A DNA stretch of 64,000 nt. It comes from Immersiella caudata. Lineage: Eukaryota; Ascomycota; Sordariomycetes; Sordariales; Lasiosphaeriaceae. The notes under the pieces are model-generated. The model searched no databases. It was not told where the DNA came from and saw nothing but the letters and a program-made list of their open reading frames with translations. Below are positions 51,357-61,797 of this stretch, piece by piece. The stretch is from the NCBI GenBank assembly GCA_030512335.1, contig JAULSU010000002.1, positions 4,464,001-4,528,000 of the forward strand, written 5' to 3'. A program made the position numbers and the translations under genes. Position 1 is the first letter of the stretch, and every line of letters begins with the position of its first letter.

Positions 51357-54300
51357 ATGCCCTCCGTTTACTCGTCCGTCTTCCAGAACTTCATCCGCCA
51401 GGGATTTGCAAAGTCGTTCACACACGGTTACGCCCAGTCGGTCGTAGCCGCGACTCATTCTCATGTTCTAAATCCGCAAAACCGCCCGTCTTTTTCGCGG
51501 CGCAGTACCGCGAGGGTCGGGCGCCTTGCGTCGCTTGGCCTTCAGTCTGCCTTTCATACCAGCTCGCAGCTCGCCGCTGGTTCGGCAGAGCATCGACATG
51601 AGAAGCTTCCCACCACCGGAGGTCTAGACGCGTACTTCGAGCACCTGCAAACATCGCAGACGACCGAGGAGGCCGAGGAGGAATGGGTTCAGTTCCAGTT
51701 CCAGAAGCGCATCGAGTGGAAGCCCACCCCGGCTTCCATTCTTCTTGGGCCCGATTCCCATGGCCTCACAAGCCAGAGCGAGGTTGCACCCTCTCAAGAT
51801 GGCCAGCAAAGTGTGCCGCCAGAGTCTGAGGCCGCGCTGGCCCACATCGACGCCGCTCTCGAGAATGAGATTGAGGTTCGCAAGCAGCTGGAGGCGCTCG
51901 AGGAGGAGGTAGAATCCCTCCGAGCTGTGTCTCCAGCTCTTGCCGAGCAGCTGGAGGAGCATATCCGGACACGCACGCTCACACCCGTTTCTCAAATCCG
52001 CACGCCTGCCAGCATCGCCCGCTCGGTGTCGCCGCCAGTCCACCCTCAGTCTCAAACCTATGCCGACCACCTGACGAAGCTCTCCGAGGCCGCTCGGTAT
52101 GCTGAGATTCCGGCTGTCTTTGAGGCGATGCTTGTTGCCGGTGTCAAACCCATTGCCACCGCGTACAATGCGCTCCTCATGGCCGCGATCCACCTTCCAT
52201 CCGAGAAGTTTGAGATCGTTTCCAAGGCTCTGGATGTCTACGCCGACATGCTCCGGCGCAAGGTATCACCAGACAGCGATACCTACAACGTTCTTGTTGG
52301 GCTGCTGGCTTCGCGCTCGCTTGAAGTCACGGCGCAGAAGAAGGGCTTGGAGGAGAAGCGGTTGCGCTTTGGCGGCATGGACGAGCCTGGTAAATTCATG
52401 TTCGCGTCGCATGAGCTTGAGCATGCCATCTTGGTCGAGGACGATCGCTTGGACCTCGCCATGAAGCTGTTCAACTCCTCGGTTGAGTACAACAAGGCAG
52501 CGTACTCGTCCGAGACATACCACCAGCTCATCTCGGCATGCGCTCAATCCGGTCGTGTCGGGGATATGCTCCAGCTGTTCGAGCACATGGAGTCGAACCA
52601 AGCTAAGCCCTTCGCGGCTACGTTCCCTGCCATGATCACTGCATTCGCCAACTCGGGAGATCTCATCAGCGCCGTTGAGTGCTACAACGAGTATCGCAAC
52701 CTCGCCATTGCCAACGACCAAGGCGAGCCCACCCTGCACGATCGACTGGACGCCCAAGTCTACGCCGCAGTGATCAATGCCTACGTCATCTCTGACAAGT
52801 TCGACGGCGCCGTCAAGTTCTACACGAAGATCATTCAAGAGTACGGTGCCAGCGCTGCTGAGATCAAGGATGCCATCGTCTCGGCCGGATTCGTGAAAGG
52901 ATTCGTTGAGCGTGGCATCTACCAGGAGGCCTTGAACTGGGCACAGGTCATTGAGAACGGAACCAAAACCATCAGCATGAGCGAGATTGCAACCGTCTCG
53001 GCGGACCACGGCGACAAGCACACCGCAGTGGCCGCGTTCTCCAATGTCACGTCCGTCAAGGATATGGTGACTCCGTCCATGGCCCTCCTTGCTATGAGCA
53101 TTCGCGAGGGCAATGTGGCGGCTGCTACCCGGTACTGGGACATCATGAGCAGCCCGGAGATCAAGACGTCAGTTTCATTCATCGAGCCCACGGCCATGTA
53201 CGCTGTTGCCATGATCGGCTCTGGCCAGGTCGCTGAGGGCCTGACACAATCAGAGCAGATGTTTGAACGCATCCGCCGGGATGCAGGCGAGGCCAAGCAA
53301 CTTTCGGACGAGATTGAGGAGGGTGCTGAGTTCATCTCGAGGTTCATGTCTGCTCGTGGCGTCACCGATCCCCGGGTTGCTTCCCCAGCAACGCTGATGC
53401 CATCTGCATTCGTGACCACTTCGTACCCTGCCACCCCTGTTGTGCCGGCCTACGAGGACACGTTCGACCCTTACGCCCACAACACCGACTTCAAGGGGTC
53501 TTCGTTGATCTCTGACGATCTCGAGGGTGGACATGGTCGCAAGGGCTCCAAGCTGAACGAGGCTCTCACTCGTTTCCGCAACATCCGCCGGGCTGGCCGT
53601 CACCCTCGTTACATCACGTACGCGAAGCTCATCTCTGCCGCGGCTCGCGATGGCAAGATGGAGCTTTGCCACGACGTTCTCGCCATGGCCCGAACTGATG
53701 TCCCGCTCTTGCCTCAGTACACGGTTGTCCGCTATGGCTGGTCTTCTATCCTCGACGCTATGGTCGGCGCTTGCCTCACTCTTGGCGACAGGGGTTTGGC
53801 CGAGCAGTACCACCAGGAGCTGCTTGCCATGGGTGCCACGCCATCTGCCAATACCTTCGGCCTCTACATCACCACGCTCAAGGAATCGACCAAGACGTTT
53901 GACGAAGCCACCGAGGCTGTCAAGATCTTCCACCGCGCCAAGGCCGAGGGTGTCGAGCCGAGCTCGTTCTTGTACAACGCTCTGATCGGCAAGTTGGGCA
54001 AGGCTCGTCGTATCGATGACTGCCTGTTCTACTTTGCGGAGATGCGCGCCTCGGGCATCAAGCCTACCTCTGTCACCTACGGCACCATTGTGAACGCTCT
54101 CTGCCGCGTTAGCGACGAGAAGTTTGCCGAGGAGCTCTTCGACGAGATGGAGGCTATGCCCAACTACAAGGCCCGCCCTGCTCCGTACAACAGCATGATG
54201 CAGTTCTTCCTGACCACCAAGCGCGACAAGACCAAGGTCCTTGAGTACTACGAGCGGATGAAGTCCAAGGGTATCGCACCGACCGCACACACCTTCAAGC

Positions 54301-54881
54301 TTCTGGTCGACACCCACGCCGCCCTTGAGCCTGTGGACATGACGGCTGCTGAAGCTGTGCTCGACATGATCCGTGCGTCCGGTCAGCATCCCGAGCCTGT
54401 CCATTACGCCTCGCTGATTCATGCTCGTGGCTGCGTGCTTCACGACATGGAAGGTGCGCGCCGCATTTTCGACTCAGTCATGCAGGACCACACCGTTTCG
54501 CCCAACTCATGCCTCTACCAAGCCCTGTTCGAGTCCATGGTCGCCAACCACCGCGTTGTCGATACCGAGTCCGTCCTTGTCGATATGCGCCGCAAGCGCG
54601 TTGAGCTCACGCCGTACATCGCCAACACCCTCATCCACGGCTGGGCGGCAGAGAAGAACATCGCCAAGGCAAAGGAGATTTACGCCTCAGTTAGCCGCGA
54701 CCGTCGCGAGCCTAGCACGTACGAGGCCATGACCCGGGCTTTCCTCGCCGTCGAGGAGCGTGAGAGCGCCAAGGGTGTCGTCTCGGAGATGCTGGGCCGC
54801 GGTTATCCCAATGCCGTTGTCAACAAGGTCCTTGAGCTGCTCGGCGGCGGCAACGCTGCGGAGACTGCCTCAACAGCATAG
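51357..54881 (+). CDS. large mitochondrial pentatricopeptide-repeat protein
   Basis: A single frame of 1174 residues. The N-terminus (MPSVYSSVFQNFIRQGFAKS and onward to about residue 75) is basic, hydroxylated and free of acidic residues, a likely mitochondrial presequence. A helical coiled segment (ALENEIEVRKQLEALEEEVE) follows near residue 165-190. About 15 PPR-type helix pairs then run to the end, for example FEAMLVAGVKPIATAYNALL, FEHMESNQAKPFAATFPAMI, FYFAEMRASGIKPTSVTYGT and YYERMKSKGIAPTAHTFKLL. Such proteins bind specific organellar RNAs. The layout resembles Neurospora CYA-5, which is needed for COX1 expression, but I cannot confirm orthology by eye. Codon use is strongly biased to C/G endings, suggesting steady expression. 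No intron is present. Confidence 0.85.
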   Translation: MPSVYSSVFQNFIRQGFAKSFTHGYAQSVVAATHSHVLNPQNRPSFSRRSTARVGRLASLGLQSAFHTSSQLAAGSAEHRHEKLPTTGGLDAYFEHLQTSQTTEEAEEEWVQFQFQKRIEWKPTPASILLGPDSHGLTSQSEVAPSQDGQQSVPPESEAALAHIDAALENEIEVRKQLEALEEEVESLRAVSPALAEQLEEHIRTRTLTPVSQIRTPASIARSVSPPVHPQSQTYADHLTKLSEAARYAEIPAVFEAMLVAGVKPIATAYNALLMAAIHLPSEKFEIVSKALDVYADMLRRKVSPDSDTYNVLVGLLASRSLEVTAQKKGLEEKRLRFGGMDEPGKFMFASHELEHAILVEDDRLDLAMKLFNSSVEYNKAAYSSETYHQLISACAQSGRVGDMLQLFEHMESNQAKPFAATFPAMITAFANSGDLISAVECYNEYRNLAIANDQGEPTLHDRLDAQVYAAVINAYVISDKFDGAVKFYTKIIQEYGASAAEIKDAIVSAGFVKGFVERGIYQEALNWAQVIENGTKTISMSEIATVSADHGDKHTAVAAFSNVTSVKDMVTPSMALLAMSIREGNVAAATRYWDIMSSPEIKTSVSFIEPTAMYAVAMIGSGQVAEGLTQSEQMFERIRRDAGEAKQLSDEIEEGAEFISRFMSARGVTDPRVASPATLMPSAFVTTSYPATPVVPAYEDTFDPYAHNTDFKGSSLISDDLEGGHGRKGSKLNEALTRFRNIRRAGRHPRYITYAKLISAAARDGKMELCHDVLAMARTDVPLLPQYTVVRYGWSSILDAMVGACLTLGDRGLAEQYHQELLAMGATPSANTFGLYITTLKESTKTFDEATEAVKIFHRAKAEGVEPSSFLYNALIGKLGKARRIDDCLFYFAEMRASGIKPTSVTYGTIVNALCRVSDEKFAEELFDEMEAMPNYKARPAPYNSMMQFFLTTKRDKTKVLEYYERMKSKGIAPTAHTFKLLVDTHAALEPVDMTAAEAVLDMIRASGQHPEPVHYASLIHARGCVLHDMEGARRIFDSVMQDHTVSPNSCLYQALFESMVANHRVVDTESVLVDMRRKRVELTPYIANTLIHGWAAEKNIAKAKEIYASVSRDRREPSTYEAMTRAFLAVEERESAKGVVSEMLGRGYPNAVVNKVLELLGGGNAAETASTA

Positions 54882-55992
54882 CGTGCTGTTTTTGGCTTTC
54901 TTTCTCTTCGACGCTGACCGTATTTGCATCTACCTTATTTCCTTTGTCTATACTCCTCTGTTGTTCCCCTTTTATGATACCCCCTGTGTAACATTGGTGC
55001 TGGAGGCGGTGGCTGAATTTTCTTGATCTAGGGGGTGTCTGAGGCGAGAAAAGGGAGAGGGGTGATTTCTCATGTTCATGTCCCACATCTCGTGGGACCG
55101 CAAAAAACGGGGTCGCTTCGAATTAGCGAATGGCGTTCAAGGATAATAGAACCGGGGGCCCCGACGATGCTCGTGAGGCTCGGTTCGGATGGGCTTGCTT
55201 TTTTCTGGCTTTAGTTTCCTGGGAGGAAGATGGATTGGGGGGGGGGTTCAGGACCGGACTCTCGGGAAGGACAACGACGAGCGAATGCTCGGTATAGACA
55301 AATCTCCACTCTACAAAGAAGCAGAAATATTATATGTGCATGGGGCGAGGAAGGGATAGATGGGATCGCATTTCATTGGGATTGGATGGCTCCAGGTGGC
55401 ATATGGACGGCGGTTTACTCACTGGGAATTGGGGAATGGGATTTGGAGCCAGGGAATCCGTGGGCCTTGAAAAAGCGTCCGACGGGTTGTGCGATCTACT
55501 CGCTTCTGTATTATATGACAACATGATATGTTCATGGCACGCTCTTGCATCTGATGTGGTGAAGATTGTATTGGGGACCCCAACCTCACAACTGACATCT
55601 GTCAAGTAACACGCCCACATTATCTCCAGTCCCGCCATCGTTTGCACCAGCCCATCCAACTCCCAGAATCTCATACCCCACCACTCCCTCACATCACTCA
55701 ACAGCTATTGCGCAAGCCCGCCGAAAAGATCCACTTCAGGGCGCGCACGCTCAGTTGTTCGATGACGACTGGCAACCGGAGTATTTCTTGACATGAAGCG
55801 GCTATTAGCGGGCTTATCTGGGAATTATGGAGGCGTTCAAGGGCGGGAGATGTACGGTCTTCATTCTGCCAAGGCCTAGAATCATTATAACTTGCGAGTC
55901 GCCAGTACCTAGTAAAAAGCGTCTACTTCATATGCCCGCGACTCCTTGAGTGCCTTGTAATCTTGGACCTACGTACGCACCGAAAGGTTAGC
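54882..55992. other. intergenic
   Basis: 1.1 kb between convergent units. It has a G9 run near 55238-55246 and short uncharacterised frames. No gene is supported. Confidence 0.5.
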
Positions 55993-57805
55993 TCATCTTT
56001 CGAGAGTTGGGCCAGTGTGATCTTGATTACCTTCCTCCCGGATGGTGTCGACGAGATCCCTCGTATATGCGACCTGGTCAGCGTGTAAGTTGGACCACCT
56101 CACGGCAGGATGGCTTGACCAGTCCAGCTTGAATGGCGCACCTCCTTTACTGCGCCAATGATGAAAATGCGCGAGCAAGGTTTTGGCGCCGGCGTGGAAG
56201 CCTTCCGGGAGAGGATAATTAGAGAACGGCTCCTACGATGGCGCATTAGTACCCCCCCCTGCCATTTTGATGAGCCATTCCAACAACAACAACAACCTAC
56301 CTGAAGCGAGTACCGAATCGCGAATGCTCGGTCGTGCTGCGTGACAATCTCACACTTGTGCAACAATACGAAAATACAGAGGTAGATGGTGAACCAATGG
56401 TCCGGTTTGTTCGCTTCTATGAGGTCGCGAAGACCGCGCTGAATAGACTGCTTGAGAGGGAGGAGAACCGTCTTGATGACGATCTGGTCTAGTCGCGTGT
56501 CCATGATGGGCGTCACAGGCACCCGACAGAAGTACGGACTCTTGGTGTCGAAGAACGGGTGGTCTTCATTGAGGACATGGCCGAGCGTCTCGCCGCCTTT
56601 GACACGCCACGGTCTCTCGAGAAAGGCCACTGGCTACCCACAACTCGAGTACTTGGCTGAGCAGTTTCTGGGTGACCTTATCCTGTCAAGGCAGCGTGGA
56701 TCAGAGTGGATGCTGCGAATTGAGAGATAAAATTAGGCCACACACCTTTGGCTGCTCGGTGCTTTGCATCAACATTGAAAAAATCTTGCCGAGAACTGCT
56801 GTTTTTGTTGCTGGTGAAAGCGGTAAGGGTTTGAGCGGCAGATTGTTTGATATGGCGTTTCACTTCGGCTTGAACCTAGTCCGTGTCTGCAAGAGCAAAT
56901 GGAGGGCACTCGAGCGTTTTTTCTTTCTTTTTTTCTTTCTTTTTTTTCTTTCTTTTCTTCCTTTTTTTGGCCAGAGGGGCGCAATCCAGAAGTAGTGAAG
57001 AGTGTCTCCGCTGACTGGGAGAAAGCGCCTGACCAGAGCCTCGATCGTCGAGTGGCCACAGTCCTGTGTGAGAACAATAGACTTCGTTTCTCTTGATTCC
57101 CACTTGGAGATGATCTGCTTCAGCCCCTTGCCGAGCCATCGTTTTGACCAGGCGAAGTCGTCCGAAGGTCCTGCAGTATCGATACCACATTTTCAGAGAT
57201 CAAAGTCAAAAACGCCAAAACAACGAAAACATCGCCTACCTAGCCAGAACAGAGGAATGTCTGTAACCTTGAAGCGAGTACAAGGAAGTCTGTAGATGGT
57301 AGGTTTGGAGACTTGATAAAGTTCTGCAGACGCCTGTAGGGTTCTTCCTCGAATGGGAAAATCTCCAATGGTACTGAGGCCTTGGCGTGGAGACCGAAGC
57401 GACGGGGTCGAAAATACCGTTCTCGTACGCGTGTTGCTCCAAGTCGGAATCGGTGGTAGATATCTTCATGGTGTCGTTATCGTTGTTGAAAAGGTAGGCG
57501 CTGTCGATGTTGCTGTCTGCGGTACCGTTCAGAGTGTTGAGGTGAGCCAAGTTTCGGGTGAGAGGCATATTTGAAGACATGTCATCAGTGATGGAGCTGG
57601 CGTTCGGTTGGCATGAGACTCTGTCTTGGTGGCCCCGGTCGGAGAGCAAAGTCATGTCTCCGACCATGGCTGTGACCAGCGACGGAGACATGCCATGGGC
57701 CTGTTGCATATAGCCGCCGGAGCCAAGAAACCCAACAGGACGCAGAGAGGGGGGGAGATGGCGCGACGTGGTGTGAGGGATGAAAGTTGGAGATGAAAGT
57801 GACAA
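55993..57805 (-). pseudogene. broken regulator-like gene (fungal transcription-factor C-terminal type)
   Basis: Protein-like text runs right to left but is broken. LFWLGPSDDFAWSKRWLGKG spans an intron at 57171-57239 and continues as SIVLTQDCGHSTIEALVRRF. It then meets a pyrimidine-rich tract (56921-56967 on the plus strand). Beyond it, CPPFALADTD is followed by an in-frame TAG and then VQAEVKRHIKQSAAQTL. Another frame change separates LLSQVLELWVASG from FLERPWRVKGGETLGHVLNE. The end is open: FCRVPVTPIMDTRLDQIVIK, FTIYLCIFVLLHKCEIVTQH, then past an intron near 56240-56300 FHAGAKTLLAHFHHWRSKGG. This last part is a C-terminal form common in fungal regulators. The region before 57240 is readable in more than one frame, so the original N-terminus, and whether a zinc cluster was present, cannot be settled. 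Confidence 0.7.
56921..56967 (+). repeat. (CTTT)n-type pyrimidine tract
   Basis: An almost pure T/C stretch of tetranucleotide TTTC units with T-runs. It sits inside the broken regulator-like gene; read on that gene's strand it would give a run of Lys/Arg codons. Confidence 0.85.
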
Positions 57806-57897
57806 GGTGAAAGAGCAAAGGAAGTCAAGACGGCCTGTGTCAGGCGTGGGATTTAAGAGGAAAGAAAATCCAATAAGAAGCAGAGAGAGGGAATGAT

Positions 57898-57974
57898 GAG
57901 ACGGGGTGGTGAGACGGGGTGGTGAGACGGGGTGGTGAGACGGGGTGGTGAGACGGGGTGGTGAGACGGGTGGT
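57898..57974 (+). repeat. 13-bp minisatellite, six copies
   Basis: GAGACGGGGTGGT is repeated exactly five times from 57898 to 57962, with a sixth copy lacking one G (57963-57974). There are no spacers, so this is a tandem minisatellite and not a CRISPR array. Confidence 0.95.
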
Positions 57975-58150
57975 AAGCAAAGGCTCCTTACGGCATTTTA
58001 GGGTTCTGAAAAGACTGTAGCGTGGTGTCAGTATTTTGAGAATGTAGGTAATCCACAGCCAGCTAAAAGTGGTATCTCGATGAACCAGATCCGTCTGGTT
58101 TAATAACGTAAGGCTTAGCTCAAAACTTCCTGGATAGACCACCGAAGGCC

Positions 58151-58483
58151 TTGTCGTTCAGTGGCCCCTCTAGCGACATTACTGCAGTCACGCTCAAGGT
58201 ACAAGCGTCTAACTGGGACGCTAGTTCCAAGAAGGCCCTGCCTGGCGGTCTCATGGCCAAGGACGAAGAGATTGGGGAGGCTCGAATGCTCAGGGAAAAG
58301 GCGTCAAGGCTGAGCCTTGTATCGGTAAAGGCTGAACAGTGGGAGAAGAAGTCGATCAGGGGAACAGCCTCGCTTGCTAAGAAGGGCGGTGGGAAGGTGA
58401 TCCGTATTACCCGGAAGGCCTCTGTGGCCCTCCTCTTCAAACCCCAACAGACGAGTGTAACAGCGGAAGGGGAAAGCCAGTAG
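58151..58483 (+). other. coding-like frame without recognised family
   Basis: An open frame of 110 codons without ATG at its beginning; its first in-frame ATG is internal, at LMAKDEEIGE. It reads ALPGGLMAKDEEIGEARMLR, ASRLSLVSVKAEQWEKKSIR and KVIRITRKASVALLFKP. The text is even in composition and not repetitive, unlike chance frames, and could be an exon or a relic, perhaps of a mobile element. It lies between two simple repeats. I do not recognise it. Confidence 0.3.
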
Positions 58484-58788
58484 TCCATCAGCTTGATGTA
58501 GAGGGCAGACGACGTCCCTAGACAAATTCACTTGGTCCATTTCCAGATGAGGACAACAGCGCAATTCAGATTATGCCTCGTCATTTCAGCCAATACCAGC
58601 AGTGCCTTTCTTCGCCTCCTATTGCTGGCCCTCAGCGCTCCGTTTCCGCGCCTTCTGTAGCAGGCGAATCCAAACGCCACAGAACGACGTCAGCACCCTA
58701 TCGGCATCAGCCTCTGAGCGATTCTGCACACGACCACGCGGTGATACCGCGAGTTCTTATTGCGGGCCGCAAATGGTTGTAACGGTGG

Positions 58789-58923
58789 AAGAAAGAAAAG
58801 AAAGAAAAGAAAGAAAAGAAAGAAAAGAAAGAAAAGAAAGAAAAGAAAGAAAAGAAAGAAAAGAAAGAAAAGAAAGAAAAGAAAGAAAAGAAAGAAAAGA
58901 AAGAAAAGAAAGAAAGAAAAAAA
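58789..58923 (+). repeat. 9-bp purine satellite (GAAAGAAAA)n
   Basis: About 14 near-perfect copies of GAAAGAAAA run from 58789 to 58923. Because the unit is nine bases, every frame stays open and would encode Glu-Arg-Lys repeats. It is strand-asymmetric purine DNA and prone to length change. Confidence 0.93.
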
Positions 58924-60328
58924 AGTAGTCAGAGCCAATGCATCAGGTTCAGCCCAGCAAATGGTCCATCGCCCCTCACCCCCCATGACGGATCGCGCAA
59001 AGCAAAAAGACGGCCGCAAGAGCCATCTCGGCCAAGATGGAATCTGACAGCGATAGCCATTCTGGGTTGGAATCTTGCCATGGTTTGTCGGGCGGGGCGT
59101 GGCTTGCGACACGATGATGGACTAACGGGACGGAGGAATGCATGTTTGCCGCCTGCTCGGGAAATAAGCTTCATCAATCTTCGACTGTTCGTTATGAGAT
59201 GATGCGGGTGTGAGGTAGGAATGATGCGAGTGCGAGCTGGAGATGCAGAGTGTGAGTTGGGAGAGGTTTAGAGCACTACGGCATACCTCATTATGCTTTT
59301 ATCATCGCTTCACTGGAGACCCTTTTTTATTGACCCCCCTGACGTTACACACCTAAAATTACCCAGTCGTAATCAACGCTACATTTAATAACCGAATAAT
59401 TAAAACCGAAATAATCCGCTTAGGGGGTACCCTAGCTTGAAAGCGTTGAAAATGGTGAGATTTAGCTACTTTTGCGAATAAGGAAGTTGGAAATGGAAAC
59501 TTAATAGGGGACGTAAACTGGCTTTTACGTAACTTTGGCGGCAAGGGAAGAGAAAAGATAAGGGGGGGGGGTCCTAGTTTTGGGCCACCTATGTCCTAAA
59601 ACTGAGACCTCGCGAAATGTTACTATTTGAACTGTAAAGTACTGCCCACTCAACTAAACTATGTTTTGCGATTTCTCTGATCATTTCCTGAGCAGCGCCT
59701 GAGCAAAGTGGCTAGGGATGGTGCCAGCGAGTGGGGATTTGAGGGCAACTTTAGGGTAAAACAACAGTGGTTGAGAACCCATGTGAGCTCTGAGCTTGAT
59801 AGGGTCGTGGCTAGAAATCATTCTCGACACGAATTTAGGGACTTGCCGTCAAAACTCTGACCCTCAACCGTATGTGGCCGAAGACAGAGTTCGGTACTCG
59901 TCCTCGCCCAGACCCTCAATCAAAGGCAGCCGCTGCCATCTCGTTCTCCCGATGAATTTGCATCAGGAAACGGCTTCTTTTATTCTTATCGATGGCCAAA
60001 TTTTCTTCTAGCACGTGGGAACCTTGCGTTGTTGCCGCCTACTCGCTCTTTCCCAGTCGGAAGGTTGTTGCCACAACTGGCAGAGTTCGCAACCCGACAG
60101 TTTGGCTCCAACTTTCCTTCCCAATATTATTATTCCGTGGGGTGTCTACCATATAAGGCGGGACCTCATTGCTCCTTCCATCCGCAGTTCATCATTTCCT
60201 TCCATCCCAAGCAACCGCCCTGGGGCAGCGCTCGCCTCGATCCTCCAAACCGTCGACAAGCGCCTTCCTCGCAACCGCAACCCATCCTTTGCTCTTTCAA
60301 AAAGATCCTTCAAGAACATACAGCAAAC
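58924..60328. other. gene-poor stretch with AT-rich patch
   Basis: 1.4 kb with no supported gene. Between about 59280 and 59700 the sequence becomes distinctly AT-rich (for example TTTAATAACCGAATAATTAA) with a G10 run at 59563-59572. This may be a relic mutated by repeat-induced point mutation. C/T-rich sequence before 60329 suggests a 5' leader. Confidence 0.5.
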
Positions 60329-61108
60329 ATGTCGTCATCATCAGCAACACCACAGCCCACCCTCTTTCCCGTTCTTCCTCGCAGCCACCTCAAAAACGCG
60401 GCGCGCCAACTTTTCCTTACTCCCCGCCAAGTCCCAACACCCCTTCTCACCGGCACCACCCTCCCTTGGACCCACCAAACGTCCATGACCAGCATTGACG
60501 GCTACGCCATCCCCGTCATGCAGTGGCTCTTCGAAGGCATCGCCCACCAGCTCCTACCCCGCCTCCTAGGAAACGCCTACCAGCAAGTCAAGATGCAATG
60601 CGAAATGGAGCGAATGGACCGCCCCGCCGCCTGGTTCCGTGAAGTCGCCGACCTCACCGTAGTCCCGCTAAGTTCCGAAGCACCCGGCCCACTGGGGCAA
60701 ACCGAACTGGAAAGAATCAACCACCCTTCCGACTTTGCCGTCCCAGCGCGCTACGTGGAGGAATTCATCGCCAAGTATGAGCACTTCATGGATACGAACC
60801 GCGACGTGCAACCCGTGTGGATGCCTGGCGTCACAGCCTTTGAGGATCCGCTGGGGGATATGCTCCTCTTTGCTCTGATGAAGACGTTTGTGGCGAGCAA
60901 GGTCTATCTGGAGTTGGTCCTGGCTTTTGAGGAGTATGCGCAGGCGTTTTTAATGGTGTTTCCGGGGCCGGATGGGGCGCATGCGCTTCATGACGCGTTG
61001 GGTTTGCGTTGGGGCCTTGCGATGGTACCAGCAAGGGAAGCGGGGGAGTTTATTGGGTCTGTGTCGGTTATGGGATTGGAACCTCAGGTGGATTGGCCAG
61101 GGGTGTGA
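60329..61108 (+). CDS. hypothetical protein
   Basis: Starting at the ATG of MSSSSATPQPTLFPVLPRSH the frame gives 259 residues. It opens 100 codons further upstream, but that part is basic and uncharacteristic. The body is rich in hydrophobic and aromatic residues: GYAIPVMQWLFEGIAHQLLP, RPAAWFREVADLTVVPL, FAVPARYVEEFIAKYEHFMD and FEDPLGDMLLFALMKTFVAS. These suggest a folded, mostly helical domain. There is no signal peptide, membrane segment or catalytic motif that I recognise. The upstream leader is long and pyrimidine-rich. No function is proposed. Confidence 0.6.
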   Translation: MSSSSATPQPTLFPVLPRSHLKNAARQLFLTPRQVPTPLLTGTTLPWTHQTSMTSIDGYAIPVMQWLFEGIAHQLLPRLLGNAYQQVKMQCEMERMDRPAAWFREVADLTVVPLSSEAPGPLGQTELERINHPSDFAVPARYVEEFIAKYEHFMDTNRDVQPVWMPGVTAFEDPLGDMLLFALMKTFVASKVYLELVLAFEEYAQAFLMVFPGPDGAHALHDALGLRWGLAMVPAREAGEFIGSVSVMGLEPQVDWPGV

Positions 61109-61797
61109 AGGCGAGGGCAACAAATGATGTTGTAAATGGGTTGATGTATATTTAACCATCGCCATCATGCGTTCAACGATGTCTATCATTCGTCTCAAAG
61201 GGTATCATTCTAAGAGGCGTTCGATAGCGATTGCGATTGGGCCTTGAATTCAACGTACCTCAGCGCTACAGTCTCTTGAAGTTCCCGCAGTTCCTGACCA
61301 TCTTCACCTCTTCCTTTTGAGCTTCTTTCGTAGAGAGAAAAAAAAAAGAGAAAACAATATCAGAAACGTCAGTGCTGCTACAAGACTCGAGCACCACACG
61401 GCCGAGAGCAGGCCAAGATAAAAAGCTTGATGCTTTGTCTTTGCCTTGACTTTTGCGGCTATAGCGGGCTCGTGTATCTGCCTGGAAGGAAACGACGTGC
61501 GGGCTATTTTTGGACCCTTGGTATGTGAAATAGCGGCAGTGTGATAGGTCGCAATGGGACGGGAGGGCGCTTCCCCGGATTGGCTGCGTCCAATCGTCAG
61601 CCTCTCAACGCGCCCGCTAAGCGCCGCCCCTCGATCTCACTGATCTGACCGCATGCCAAATCTTGGCAATGGGAGATGATTTGGGGGTTGAATTTAAATT
61701 CAAGAAGGAACCTGTCCGCGCCCATTGTCATGGATTGCCAATCTCGTCACTTCGACAGACATCCTTCATGGCTCCGCGAGCCACAGCATCTCCCGCC
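61109..61797. other. intergenic
   Basis: About 690 bp before the cytochrome gene. Includes an A10 run near 61339-61348. In-frame ATGs at 61669 and 61768 could extend that gene upstream but precede a good signal peptide. Confidence 0.5.

Noticed and set aside
57898..57974. CRISPR-like repeat array
   Set aside because: Repeats are head-to-tail without spacers and the genome is eukaryotic; it is a minisatellite.
58789..58923. Charged Glu-Arg-Lys repeat protein
   Set aside because: The open frames arise simply because the satellite unit is nine bases long.
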